Source of the DNA: Mesorhizobium comanense
GTDB lineage: Bacteria > Pseudomonadota > Alphaproteobacteria > Rhizobiales > Rhizobiaceae
Direction: 5' to 3'
Assembly (NCBI RefSeq): GCF_005503535.1
Contig: NZ_SCNN01000014.1
Span: 1-64,000, forward strand
Length of the DNA: 64,000 nt
Below, piece by piece: positions 49,135 to 57,835 of the stretch. The notes beneath the pieces are model-generated. The model searched no databases. It saw nothing but the letters and a program-made list of their open reading frames with translations, and was not told the origin of the DNA. The position numbers and the translations under genes are program-made. Within the stretch, counting starts at the first letter, position 1. The number at the start of each line of letters is the position of its first letter.

Positions 49135-49980
49135 ATGCCGCACATCGTGGTGATCACGCACGAGTACGATCGTTTGATCGAGCGCAAGTTTTTCCGGCGC
49201 GAGAGCGGCTATATGATCCACACAATTCTCGAAGACCTGCGCATGCGCGGCCACTCATGGGCGATCGCGCGGGGCCTGTCGAACAAGATGAAGGGGGACG
49301 CCGCGGTCCTTCACGTCGACGCCACGCGCGTCGATCCCGCTTATATCGAATATGGGCGCGGCTTTCCGTTTTGCCTCAATATTGCGGTGGCCGATATCTC
49401 GAAGGGACGGATCAGCCAGGCGAAGGTCGCGCCCGGTGACGGCTGGACAGGACCGGTCATCGTCAAACCAGTCCTGAACAGCGGAGGCGTGCCGGAAGAG
49501 CGTCTCAATCGCCGGGCCCGGCGCGCGGGCAAGCCAGCGCCCTTTCCAGCCGCAAAGGCCATGAAGGACTACCAGCTGTTCGATCGGGCGTCGGATGTGC
49601 CTGCGGATTTCTTCGCGGATCCAGACTTCCTTGTCGAACGGTTCCTGCCCGAAGTCGTTGAAGATGGCTTCGCCCTGCGCTTCTGGGTCTTTTGTGGCGG
49701 CTATGATTTCTGTGGCCGTTTTGTTTCACGCGACTCCATGGTCAAGGGCTCCGGCGTGTTCCGCAGCGAGCCTTGTGCCGTTCCCGAAGACCTGCGCCGC
49801 CGCCGCGAGGAGTTGGGGTTTGACTATGGCAAGTTCGATTTTGCCGTTCATGACGGCAAATCCTACCTGATGGACGCCAACAAGACGCCAGGAAGGGTCC
49901 CCAAGTCGGCGGGCGAAGTCGCGTCGCCAGCAGGCATGGCCAGCGAGTTCGAGAAAATGATTCAGACCGCGCTGCGATGA
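49135..49980 (+). CDS. ATP-grasp-like protein of unknown function
   Basis: This 281-residue protein has features of the ATP-grasp fold. GPVIVKPVLNSGG resembles the flexible glycine-rich ATP loop with its Lys, FLVERFLPE the hinge, and FDYGKFDFAVHDGKSYLMDANKTPG the terminal metal-binding Asp/Asn cluster. Such enzymes join a carboxylate to an amine or thiol using ATP. The N-terminal domain starts VVITHEYDRLIERKFFRRESGYMIHTIL, a pre-grasp domain. No obvious peptide or natural product cluster is adjacent except the divergent SAM methyltransferase. Confidence 0.7.
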   Translation: MPHIVVITHEYDRLIERKFFRRESGYMIHTILEDLRMRGHSWAIARGLSNKMKGDAAVLHVDATRVDPAYIEYGRGFPFCLNIAVADISKGRISQAKVAPGDGWTGPVIVKPVLNSGGVPEERLNRRARRAGKPAPFPAAKAMKDYQLFDRASDVPADFFADPDFLVERFLPEVVEDGFALRFWVFCGGYDFCGRFVSRDSMVKGSGVFRSEPCAVPEDLRRRREELGFDYGKFDFAVHDGKSYLMDANKTPGRVPKSAGEVASPAGMASEFEKMIQTALR

Positions 49981-49986
49981 CTGTCT

Positions 49987-50023
49987 CTCTGGTTCACCGT
50001 TCCCTGGAAACGGTGAACCAGAG
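49987..50023. terminator. 15-bp hairpin between convergent genes
   Basis: CTCTGGTTCACCGTT (49987-50001) pairs perfectly with AACGGTGAACCAGAG (50009-50023) around a 7-base loop, immediately after the ATP-grasp gene stop. No T-tract follows, so it may act as a bidirectional stop or mRNA stabiliser. The rest of the gap to 50118 shows nothing. Confidence 0.6.
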
Positions 50024-50118
50024 CACACAGCGCCGCCACGGCTCATGCGACGCGACACAGGATTTCGCCACGCATGTCGCCGCCCCGGAAGGCCGCCATT
50101 CCTCTGGACGGCATCCGG

Positions 50119-50460
50119 TCAATAACCGTTGCAATAACACTCGGCCGACGATATCCGGTCATTCCAATAATCGCCCAATGCGCGGGCCCGGCGCCTGATT
50201 TCGATCGAATTGCCGCCCATATTCGTGTCTTCATAGGCAACAAGAGTACAGCCACGGCGGACGAACACGGACGACACGCGGTCGTTCCAGAACTGGCCGC
50301 CACGAAAACTGACGGAATCGTTGGGATCCATTTCGAGCGCGCGCCCACGAAAATTCACATGCTCGAACATGACGCAGGCAGGCTGGTCGTTGTATTGGGC
50401 GCTGGCGCCGCCGGTAAAAAGCACCGACGCGACAGCTGTCAGGATGGCAAGACGTTTCAT
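50119..50460 (-). CDS. Secreted beta/gamma-crystallin-like (I36-type) protein
   Basis: This 113-residue protein has a signal peptide (MKRLAILTAVASVLFTGGASAQ). It then has two crystallin-like Greek-key motifs, ACVMFEHVNFRGRALEM and TLVAYEDTNMGGNSIEI, each followed by WNDRVSS/WNDRISS. Six Cys residues could form disulfides outside the cytoplasm. Related proteins bind calcium or inhibit metalloproteases. The ATG has GAGGAAAC upstream. Confidence 0.82.
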   Translation of the reverse strand: MKRLAILTAVASVLFTGGASAQYNDQPACVMFEHVNFRGRALEMDPNDSVSFRGGQFWNDRVSSVFVRRGCTLVAYEDTNMGGNSIEIRRRARALGDYWNDRISSAECYCNGY

Positions 50461-50558
50461 CTGATGTTTCCTCGGTTCAACCGCGGCCCCCGCCGGCTGG
50501 ATAGCGCGGCGCGGCCGATTTGCCAATGCTCCCGAACCCGGGGCTGAACGGGAGATTT

Positions 50559-51407
50559 CTAACGGCTATCCGGCGTCCAGCTGCGGTTGCGCCACATTTT
50601 CTCGCCGACCTGGCAGTCGGCGGCGGGCTTGTCCTGGGCCAGCGCCACCGGCGGGTGATCCGCCTCCTCGATCGTCCATTGCGGCGAAGCCGGGCCGGCC
50701 AGTTCCAGCACCAGCTTGCGGCGGATGGCTTCGGGAAATTGCGTCCAGTCATTGACCGGGATCATGAAGGCGCCCGGCCCGCCGATGACACAGTCGCTGT
50801 AGTAGCGGTCGAGATCGTTGACGTCGTAAGCCCCGCCGAAGCTGCTGCGCGTCATCAGCGGCAGGCCGTTGATGATGATGCCCTGCCTGACCACCCCATC
50901 GCGGACGAGATTGACCGGTGCCCCCTGATTGTTGGGTCCGTCACCGGAAATGTCGATAACCCGCTTGGTGCCTTGATATCCGCTCTCGGCGAACAGATCA
51001 CTGCCGAACTCCAGCGCCCCGGAGATCGAGGTGCGCCGCGCGCTGTTCGGCGGCTGGGCGGACAATTGCGCAACGACCCGCTCCGCGTCGGCCCGGTTCG
51101 CGATCACTGTCCATGGCACGATAACGCGTTGCCAGCTCGTGCCGGCCCATTCGACATAGGTGACCGCGATCTTGCCGTGGGCGCCGTCGGCAATCGCCCG
51201 CAGCACATTGTCATGCGTCAGCGCCGCCGCGTAGCCATGACGCTGGATCTCCAATTCGTCCGCCGACATCGACAGCGAAACGTCCACCGCCAGCACCAGT
51301 TCGACATCGACGGGTTCGTCCGCGCGGGTTGCCGGGGTCGACGACAAGATCAGCGCCAGCGCGGCGCCGCCGGAAAGCATATGTCTTGCACGGGTGAAAG
51401 CAGACAT
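50559..51407 (-). CDS. DUF1194 secreted VWA-like protein
   Basis: This 282-residue protein has a signal peptide (MLSGGAALALILSSTPATRA) and then VELVLAVDVSLSMSADELEIQRHGYAAAL, a MIDAS-type DxSxS metal site, with VIDISGDGPNNQG later. It matches DUF1194, VWA-like periplasmic proteins common in Rhizobiales and of unknown function. It is downstream of no obvious operon partner. Confidence 0.88.
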   Translation of the reverse strand: MSAFTRARHMLSGGAALALILSSTPATRADEPVDVELVLAVDVSLSMSADELEIQRHGYAAALTHDNVLRAIADGAHGKIAVTYVEWAGTSWQRVIVPWTVIANRADAERVVAQLSAQPPNSARRTSISGALEFGSDLFAESGYQGTKRVIDISGDGPNNQGAPVNLVRDGVVRQGIIINGLPLMTRSSFGGAYDVNDLDRYYSDCVIGGPGAFMIPVNDWTQFPEAIRRKLVLELAGPASPQWTIEEADHPPVALAQDKPAADCQVGEKMWRNRSWTPDSR

Positions 51408-51436
51408 GCCGCGAGGGTAAGCGAAAACCGTCCGGT

Positions 51437-51473
51437 TAAAAAGACAAAAGCCCGGCCGATGGCCAGGCTTTTG
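51437..51473 (-). terminator. Intrinsic terminator of the second GcvT demethylase gene
   Basis: On the minus strand CAAAAGCC...GGCC pairs with GGCC...GGCTTTTG around ATC, followed by TCTTTTT. It lies about 25 bases past the stop of the gene at 51499. Confidence 0.85.
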
Positions 51474-51498
51474 CGATCAGTTCCACCACATGCGCCGG

Positions 51499-54060
51499 TC
51501 AGCTACGCGGCTTGAGATTCTCCGGATCATAGAGCGGCTTGTAGCCCACGCCGGCGACTTCGACCGGATAGGTCTCGCCAAAGTACTCGACATTGAGCTT
51601 GCGGCCTTCCTGCGCATAGGCGCGCGGCAGATAGGCGAGCGCGATGTTCTTGCCGATGGTCGGGCCATAGGCGACCGAAGTGGTGAAGGAGCGGCGACCG
51701 AGTTCATCCACCAGCGTTTCGCCGGTGGCGGGATCCAGCACCGGCATGATGCCCACGGGATAACGCGCGACGCCCTTGGAGTCCGTGTTCTCCGTCATCA
51801 CCAGCGTGCACAACGTCGCCGGCTGCTGCTCCCGGGCGCGGTACTCCAGATGCCTGGCCTTGCCGCAGAAATCGTTCTCCTTGACCTTCGGGCGCGCGAG
51901 ATCGGCTTCGAGCAGATTGTATTCGGTGAGCAGGTCGGCGTTCTGCAGCCGCAGGCTCTTTTCCATGCGGCGCGTGTTGGCATAGGTCTCGACGCCGAAC
52001 GGCATCACCCCGGTCGAGCGCAGCGCGTCCCATACGGCAAGACCGTCCTCGTAGCGCATATGCAATTCCCAACCCTGTTCGCCGACATAGGAGATGCGGA
52101 AAGCAGTCACGTCCTTGCCGCCGATGCGGATCGGCTTGATCGCGGCAAAGGGGAAGTTCTCCAGCGACAGGCCTTCCGGGTTCTCGACCACTTTCTGCAG
52201 CGTCGTGCGGGCATTCGGGCCCCAGATGCCGATGGTGACATATTTCTCGGTCACGTCGGTGATCGTCGCATCGAAGCCCTTGTCCTGCGCGGTGCGCTGC
52301 ATGTAGCGGAAGTCACGCGGACCGGCATCGGCGCCGTCGATCACCCGGCAGCGGTCGGCCATGCGGATGACGGTGAAATCGGCGCGCACCATGCCTTCCT
52401 CGTCGAGGAAGTGGGTGTAGATACCCTTGCCGATATTGTTGTCACCGCCGATCTTGGCCGCGCACAGCCATTCCAGCAGCGCGACATGGTCAGGTCCTTC
52501 GACATCGTACATGGAGAAGTGCGAGAGATTGACGATGCCGACATCCTCGCTCATCGCCAGGTGCTCGGCATTGGAGACCCGCCAGAAGTGGCGGTTATCC
52601 CACTCGTTCTCGCGCACCGGCACGCGGTTGCCGTATTTTTCCAGCAGGTGCTCGTTGGCGGCATAGCCATGGGCGCGCTCCCAGCCGCCCAGTTCCATGA
52701 AGTAGCCGCCGAGTTCCTTCTCGCGCTCCCAGAACGGAGAACGCCTGATGTTGCGGCCCTTGGAGAAGGGTTCGCGCGGGTGCACGGCCGGATTGTAGAC
52801 CTTCATCGCCGTTTCGGTGCAGCGGTCCCAGATGAACTGTTCCTTCGTCTGGTGCGGATAGAAGCGCGCGTAGTCGATGGCGTGGTGGTCTATCTCGGTG
52901 CGGCCGTCCGTCATCCAGTCGGCGATCAGCTTGCCCATGCCCGGGCCGTCCTTGACCCAGATGGCGACAGCGTACCACAGGCCCCTCACCTTCTGGCTCT
53001 CGCCCATGGACGGGCCGCCATCGGCCGTCACCTGCAACAGGCCGTTGAAGGAATGGCTTTCATTGTAGCCGAGTTCCCCCAGGATCGGCGTCAGCTCCAT
53101 GGCGCGTTCCAGCGGCGCCAGGATCTGCTCCATGTCGAGATCGCGCTGCGACGGCGACAGCCGTGCCTGGTCCTTTTCCAGCAGGTCGCGCGGATGGCAA
53201 AGGCGCGGATTGGTCTCCTCGTAATAGCCCCATTCGATCTGCCCGCCCTCGGCGGTCTTGGGGTCGCCGGTGTCGCGCATATAGGCCGAATTGCCCTGGT
53301 CGCGCAGCAGCGGCCAGCCGATTTCCTTGCCGGTGCCGGCGAACTCGGTGTACGGGCCGAAGAAGGTCAGCGGATGGTCGATCGGCATGACCGGCAGATC
53401 CTCACCCACCATCTCCGCGATCAGCCTGCCCCAGATGCCGGCGCAGACGATGACGTAGTCGGCCTCGATCGTGCCGCGGTCGGTCACCACGGCGCTGATG
53501 CGGCCATCCTTGACCACCAGCGACTTTGCCGGCGTGTTGGCGAAGGATTTGAGCTTGCCCGAAGCTTCCGCCTGGTCGACCAGCTTGCCGGCGACCGTCT
53601 GCGAGCGCGGAATGACCAGACCGGCGTCCGGATCCCAGAGACCGCCCTGAACCAGATGCTCCTCGATCAGCGGAAACTTTTCCTTGATCTCGGCCGGTTC
53701 GATCAGCCGGGCGCGCGTGCCGAACGACTTGGCCGAAGCGATCTTGCGCTTGATTTCGTCCATGCGGCTGTCATCGCCGACACGGGCCACTTCGAGGCCG
53801 CCGACGCGCGCGTAGTGGCCCATCTTCTCGTAGAAATCGATGGAGTAGAGCGTCGTCCAGCAGGACAGGAAATCATGGCTGGTCGTGTAGCAGAAATCGG
53901 AGGCATGTGCCGTCGAGCCGATGTCGGTGGGAATGCCCGACTTGTCGATGCCGACAATATCGGTCCAGCCGCGTTCGATCAGGTGATGGGCGATCGATGC
54001 GCCGACAATACCGCCAAGGCCGACGATGACGACCTTCGCCTTTTTCGGAAACTCTGCCAT
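51499..54060 (-). CDS. FAD-dependent demethylase with GcvT domain, second copy
   Basis: This 853-residue protein has the same layout as the protein at 9594: FAD domain (VVIVGLGGIVGASIAHHLIERG), central oxidase domain, then GcvT folate domain (HFSMYDVEGPDHVALLEWLCAAKIGG) and C-terminal barrel. The residue that would bind FAD covalently is in GSTAHASDFCY, a different context from the SWHAAG of the first copy, so attachment and substrate may differ. It likely demethylates an N-methyl amine to methylene-THF. The start MAEFPKKAKVV has GAGGG upstream. It is monocistronic with its own terminator. Confidence 0.88.
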   Translation of the reverse strand: MAEFPKKAKVVIVGLGGIVGASIAHHLIERGWTDIVGIDKSGIPTDIGSTAHASDFCYTTSHDFLSCWTTLYSIDFYEKMGHYARVGGLEVARVGDDSRMDEIKRKIASAKSFGTRARLIEPAEIKEKFPLIEEHLVQGGLWDPDAGLVIPRSQTVAGKLVDQAEASGKLKSFANTPAKSLVVKDGRISAVVTDRGTIEADYVIVCAGIWGRLIAEMVGEDLPVMPIDHPLTFFGPYTEFAGTGKEIGWPLLRDQGNSAYMRDTGDPKTAEGGQIEWGYYEETNPRLCHPRDLLEKDQARLSPSQRDLDMEQILAPLERAMELTPILGELGYNESHSFNGLLQVTADGGPSMGESQKVRGLWYAVAIWVKDGPGMGKLIADWMTDGRTEIDHHAIDYARFYPHQTKEQFIWDRCTETAMKVYNPAVHPREPFSKGRNIRRSPFWEREKELGGYFMELGGWERAHGYAANEHLLEKYGNRVPVRENEWDNRHFWRVSNAEHLAMSEDVGIVNLSHFSMYDVEGPDHVALLEWLCAAKIGGDNNIGKGIYTHFLDEEGMVRADFTVIRMADRCRVIDGADAGPRDFRYMQRTAQDKGFDATITDVTEKYVTIGIWGPNARTTLQKVVENPEGLSLENFPFAAIKPIRIGGKDVTAFRISYVGEQGWELHMRYEDGLAVWDALRSTGVMPFGVETYANTRRMEKSLRLQNADLLTEYNLLEADLARPKVKENDFCGKARHLEYRAREQQPATLCTLVMTENTDSKGVARYPVGIMPVLDPATGETLVDELGRRSFTTSVAYGPTIGKNIALAYLPRAYAQEGRKLNVEYFGETYPVEVAGVGYKPLYDPENLKPRS

Positions 54061-54226
54061 TGCCCTCGACTCCAAAGTGATAAAGCGCGCGGACTATAGG
54101 GCGGAGCGACAGGCCAGATGAAGCCTGTTTGCGACATTGGGAAAAAGCCGTGCGACCAGACGGTCGAATGCCGGCCGGCCATAGCCAGCCGCGCGAGCGT
54201 GAAGGCCGGCGATCGCCGGCCGAAGC

Positions 54227-54964
54227 TTAATCCAGCCCGGTCTTGCCCGGTGCCCAGTAGGCCTTGGCTTTCATCCGCGACGAGCCGACACCTGCCGCCC
54301 TCAGAGCACGATTGACATGCTGGATCGCCGCCGCCCTGCCCGTCAGCACGAAATGCACGCCTGCGGAGGCGTGCGCCACCACCGCGCCGGCAGCCGCGCC
54401 GAGATGAGCATCATCGGACGCTCGCGCAATCACGGTGGCATCGCCCAGGCCGATGCCCTCCAGCACGGACCTGGATTGGGCAATGTCGGTCACTTCGAAG
54501 ATCAAGATCGGGCGTAGCCTCCGGACCGCGCTCAGCGCCGACGCCAGGGCGAAGGAGGTTTCATCGCCAAACAGCACCAGCGGCGCTTCTATGCCGGAGG
54601 GATCGAGAGAGCGGCGCGGCCCGAGGAACTGGCACATGTCGCCTTCGCGCAAGCCCTCGACCCATCGGCTGCCGGGGGCGTCGCCGTGCATGAAGGCGAG
54701 CAGCCTTGTCCTGCCATGCTCCGGGTCCCAGGACATCGGCGTGTATGTCCGCGCGGTCAGCCCTGTCCCCATCGATATCTGGAGCTTCTGGCCGACCGTC
54801 CAGTCGATGTTCTTGAGCGCATCGCCTTCAAGATCGATCAGCCGGAAATTATCCGAGATAGCCGCCACCGCTGCGACGCGGGCCGGCCGCATGAACCATC
54901 GCAGCAGGGTCCGCGCAACATAACCCGGCTGCGGTTCCTCGAGACGGTGGGCGGAATCGGTCAA
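54227..54964 (-). CDS. Siderophore-interacting protein (SIP/ViuB family)
   Basis: This 245-residue protein has the FAD-binding beta-barrel (TARTYTPMSWD, the R-x-Y-[ST] FAD motif, then GSRWVEGLREGD) and the NAD(P)H domain (LVLFGDETSFALASAL), typical of ferric-siderophore reductases. It releases iron in the cytoplasm by reduction. A PPOX-family gene lies 53 bases upstream in the same direction, probably co-transcribed. No Fur or RirA site could be identified by eye. Confidence 0.87.
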   Translation of the reverse strand: MTDSAHRLEEPQPGYVARTLLRWFMRPARVAAVAAISDNFRLIDLEGDALKNIDWTVGQKLQISMGTGLTARTYTPMSWDPEHGRTRLLAFMHGDAPGSRWVEGLREGDMCQFLGPRRSLDPSGIEAPLVLFGDETSFALASALSAVRRLRPILIFEVTDIAQSRSVLEGIGLGDATVIARASDDAHLGAAAGAVVAHASAGVHFVLTGRAAAIQHVNRALRAAGVGSSRMKAKAYWAPGKTGLD

Positions 54965-55017
54965 GGCTTCACTCCATTGCTAACCAAGGGATATCGGCGC
55001 CATGCGCCGGCAGCACG

Positions 55018-56028
55018 TCAGGACGACGCACGCCCGCAAATGGCGCCGCCATCCGTTTCCAGACCTTTCCTCAGAAGCTCGCCGACACCCGGCACCGAAA
55101 CGGCCGCACGCGCCAGTTCGGCCCCTTGGCCTTCATCCCGGTCGGGCCTGATGTGCCCGGCAAATGGCTTGGCCATGCCGTATGACGCCATGCCGGGCCA
55201 AAGATCGAGGCGCAGCAGCGCCAGGCTCTCGCCGATTTCGGCAACCGCACCCTCAAGGGTAGCGGCCAGCATGGACGTCTGGTCCCGGAAGACGAATTGT
55301 CCCGATGCCGCTTGATCCGATATGCGGGCGCTGCCCGATACGCGGATGACCTGCGCCGCCCCCAGGACCAGCACCATCGCGGCGGTCCGAGGTGGCGGCG
55401 GACCTTGAAAGAAGCAGGTGGCAGGATTGACCGGACTGCCAGGAAGACAGCTCCCGCCAGCCTCGATCCGGGCCAATATGCCGGCCGGATCGTCGCTTGG
55501 GCTGAGTTCGACACGCCCCCAGCCATCCACGGTCGCCAGCGCCATGAAGCGACGGGTGGCAGCCAAGGCGCTGATAGTGCGTGGCGCCAGCATCTCGAGC
55601 AAGGCCGACCAGTATTGCGAGCGCATCAAGGCATGGCCGCTGTGGCCATAACACTCCTCGACCGCGATGCGGATTTCACCGTCACGCACATCCCTCACGG
55701 TGCCGTTGACGCGCATCATCTCGCCGATGCAAGGCAGCAGGAACAGCGAGCCGAAGCCCAGGCCAGGCACGGCCAGAGACGGATCGTCGATCCGCGCGAC
55801 CGGCAGCCGCAGCTCATAGGCATCGCCACTGGCGAAACCAATCTCGCCGCCGCCAAGGGTGACGCCGAGACCGGAAGCGTCGCCAAACGCGCCGAACATC
55901 AGCGGCGAGGCCGCCAGCCAGCGCAGCGCCGCGCGATCGAGATGGCCTATGACATTGAAGTTCGACGGCAGCGCGATCCCGCCCGCGGCTGCACTCATCA
56001 GGGTGGCGGTATCGATCGGCTTGTTCAT
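55018..56028 (-). CDS. Hypothetical protein upstream of the siderophore-interacting protein, possibly PPOX/flavin-binding
   Basis: This protein of about 336 residues begins MNKPIDTATLMSAAAGG, with a middle region MRVNGTVRDVRDGEIRIAVEECYGHSGHALMRSQYW and RRFMALATVDGWGRVELSPSDDP. The latter resembles the FMN-binding start of pyridoxamine-phosphate-oxidase-like split barrels, which are often encoded next to siderophore-interacting proteins. It has two such halves by eye. It may hold a flavin or heme and aid iron release. A GTG 18 codons upstream is an alternative start; neither has a strong ribosome site. Confidence 0.65.
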   Translation of the reverse strand: MNKPIDTATLMSAAAGGIALPSNFNVIGHLDRAALRWLAASPLMFGAFGDASGLGVTLGGGEIGFASGDAYELRLPVARIDDPSLAVPGLGFGSLFLLPCIGEMMRVNGTVRDVRDGEIRIAVEECYGHSGHALMRSQYWSALLEMLAPRTISALAATRRFMALATVDGWGRVELSPSDDPAGILARIEAGGSCLPGSPVNPATCFFQGPPPPRTAAMVLVLGAAQVIRVSGSARISDQAASGQFVFRDQTSMLAATLEGAVAEIGESLALLRLDLWPGMASYGMAKPFAGHIRPDRDEGQGAELARAAVSVPGVGELLRKGLETDGGAICGRASS

Positions 56029-56229
56029 GGCAGCACTCTGCGCTTTGGCGGAAGCATCGGGAGCGATCAACGTGCTCCCCACGCCTCTTCGCCATGACTA
56101 CCTAGTGGGCTCCTTGCCGGCATTTCCCTTGGGTTCGAGCCATCATTACAGCGTGACGCGATTGGCGACATCGGGGAAATATGACAGAATATTCGGAAAT
56201 CCTGCCAATCTTAGAACCGGTAGACCAGC

Positions 56230-57051
56230 ATGCCCATTCTGAACACGCATCCCAAACCCGCCGACTTTCCCAATCCCGACGATGTGCCCAGGCCGGTTAT
56301 GGTTTATGGCATGACGCTGGCGACAGGCGTGATCGAACTCAGCCATCACGCGCATCGCAAGGCCCAGTTGCTGCTGACGCTGCGCGGCGTCTTCACATGC
56401 GAGGTGGATAGCGGACTGTGGCTGGTGCCGCCGCATTGCGCGATCTGGATGCCCGGCGGTGCCCTGCACGCCATCAAGGCGTCCGGACCGATCGAAGGCT
56501 ACAACGTTTTCATCGACCCGGCGATGGCGACGTCCTTGCCGTCGACCTGCTGCACGCTATCCGTATCGCCGCTGCTGCGCGAGTTGCTGATCCGCGCCGC
56601 CAGCTTCCCGCTCGAGTACCCAGAAGGCGGCCACGAATCGCGGCTGGGAACCCTGTTGCTCGATGAGATCGAAGCCGCTCCGGTCGAGCGGCTGCACCTG
56701 CCGATGCCCAGGGACGATCGCCTGCGCCGGATCGTCGAAGCGATGATGGCCGATCCGGCCGATCGCGGCACGATGGAGACATGGGCCAGGCGGGCAGGAC
56801 TGAGCGAACGGACGCTTGCGCGCATTCTGGCGCGGGAGACGGGAATGAGCTTCGGCCGCTGGCGCCAGCAACTGACGATCATGCTCGCCCTGCAATGGAT
56901 GGCCGCCGGCGCTTCGATCCAGAGCGTGGCGCTCGACCTGGGTTACGAAAGCGCCGGCAGCTTCGTGACGATGTTCAAGAAGGTGTTCGGCACTTCGCCG
57001 GGCCGCTACATGGCCGAACGGCGCGCAGGTGCTGCTTCGGGCGGCGACTGA
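56230..57051 (+). CDS. AraC-family transcriptional regulator with cupin domain
   Basis: This 273-residue protein has an N-terminal cupin fold (SHHAHRKAQLLLTLRGVFTCEVDSGLWLVPPHCAIWMPGG, sensing domain) and a C-terminal AraC pair (GTMETWARRAGLSERTLARILARETGMSFGRWRQQLTIMLAL, SIQSVALDLGYESAGSFVTMFKKVFGTSPGRYM). It resembles NimR/RipA-like regulators. It is divergent from the PPOX-like/SIP pair across 200 bases and probably controls them, perhaps in response to iron or a siderophore. It converges with the FkbM gene. Confidence 0.88.
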   Translation: MPILNTHPKPADFPNPDDVPRPVMVYGMTLATGVIELSHHAHRKAQLLLTLRGVFTCEVDSGLWLVPPHCAIWMPGGALHAIKASGPIEGYNVFIDPAMATSLPSTCCTLSVSPLLRELLIRAASFPLEYPEGGHESRLGTLLLDEIEAAPVERLHLPMPRDDRLRRIVEAMMADPADRGTMETWARRAGLSERTLARILARETGMSFGRWRQQLTIMLALQWMAAGASIQSVALDLGYESAGSFVTMFKKVFGTSPGRYMAERRAGAASGGD

Positions 57052-57076
57052 CCATGGCGGTTCCGCCGTGCGAGGT

Positions 57077-57835
57077 TCAGGCGAAAGCCCAGATGTCTTC
57101 GGCCTGGAAGCCAACCTGATATCCCGCTGTCTTCAGCTTGACCACGACCTGGCCGATCTCGGTCGCCGGCAGTGCACCGACCTCGATCTTGATCATGCCG
57201 GGACGATAACGCTGCAGATCGAGCTGCTCGAACACAATCCAGTCGGCGCCCTCGCAGTCGACCAGGAAGGCGTCGATATGGCTGATGCCGTTGCGGTCGA
57301 GCAGCGTCTGCAGCGTTTCCGAGGCGACCTCGATATCCCTGAGGTGGGGCGCGAACTTGTTGAAATTGGTGTCGTTCTCGCCCCAGGCGTTCTTGCCCGA
57401 CATCAGGTTGGTGTCGGTGACCGAGGAACAGCCGATGAACTCGATCGGCAGCGTGCCGGCCTCGAGCGCGGCCGCATCGAACGTATGAACGGTGATCGTG
57501 CCCCTGGTTTTCGTCACCGCCACGGGCTCGATGACGAAGCGCGCCGTGTCGGGATAGTTGGCGCGCAGCCGCTTCTGATTGTAGGGGATCGGCTCGACCA
57601 GCATGGCCCGGGCACCCGGGATCCGGTGCAGCCACGGCGTGACATCGTCGAACAGCGCGCCATCGCAGGCGCCGACATTGACCATCTGGAACGGCTGCCC
57701 GCTTGCCCCGAAGCGAGCCTTCAGCGACGCCTTTGCCAGGAACTTCGTGCCGCGCAGCGCCGGGCCACGATCGAGCAGGCCGGCCGGCAGCCCGAGTGAC
57801 AGGGCGATGCGCGCCAGGCTGGACAGCGAACTCAT
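57077..57835 (-). CDS. FkbM-family methyltransferase
   Basis: This 252-residue protein has FQMVNVGACDGALFDDV (SAM-binding glycine loop), AMLVEPIPYNQKRL and IDAFLVDCEGADWIVFEQL, the FkbM (PF05050) signature. These enzymes O-methylate sugars or secondary metabolites. It starts in the stop codon of the membrane protein gene (ATGA) and is the last gene of the seven-gene operon reaching past the window end. A sugar methylation role in the glycan made by that operon is likely. Confidence 0.85.
   Translation of the reverse strand: MSSLSSLARIALSLGLPAGLLDRGPALRGTKFLAKASLKARFGASGQPFQMVNVGACDGALFDDVTPWLHRIPGARAMLVEPIPYNQKRLRANYPDTARFVIEPVAVTKTRGTITVHTFDAAALEAGTLPIEFIGCSSVTDTNLMSGKNAWGENDTNFNKFAPHLRDIEVASETLQTLLDRNGISHIDAFLVDCEGADWIVFEQLDLQRYRPGMIKIEVGALPATEIGQVVVKLKTAGYQVGFQAEDIWAFA

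Noticed and set aside
51490..54099. 869-codon plus-strand frame opposite the second GcvT demethylase
   Set aside because: His/Arg/Asp-rich shadow typical of GC-rich DNA; the minus strand has a full conserved protein and its terminator.
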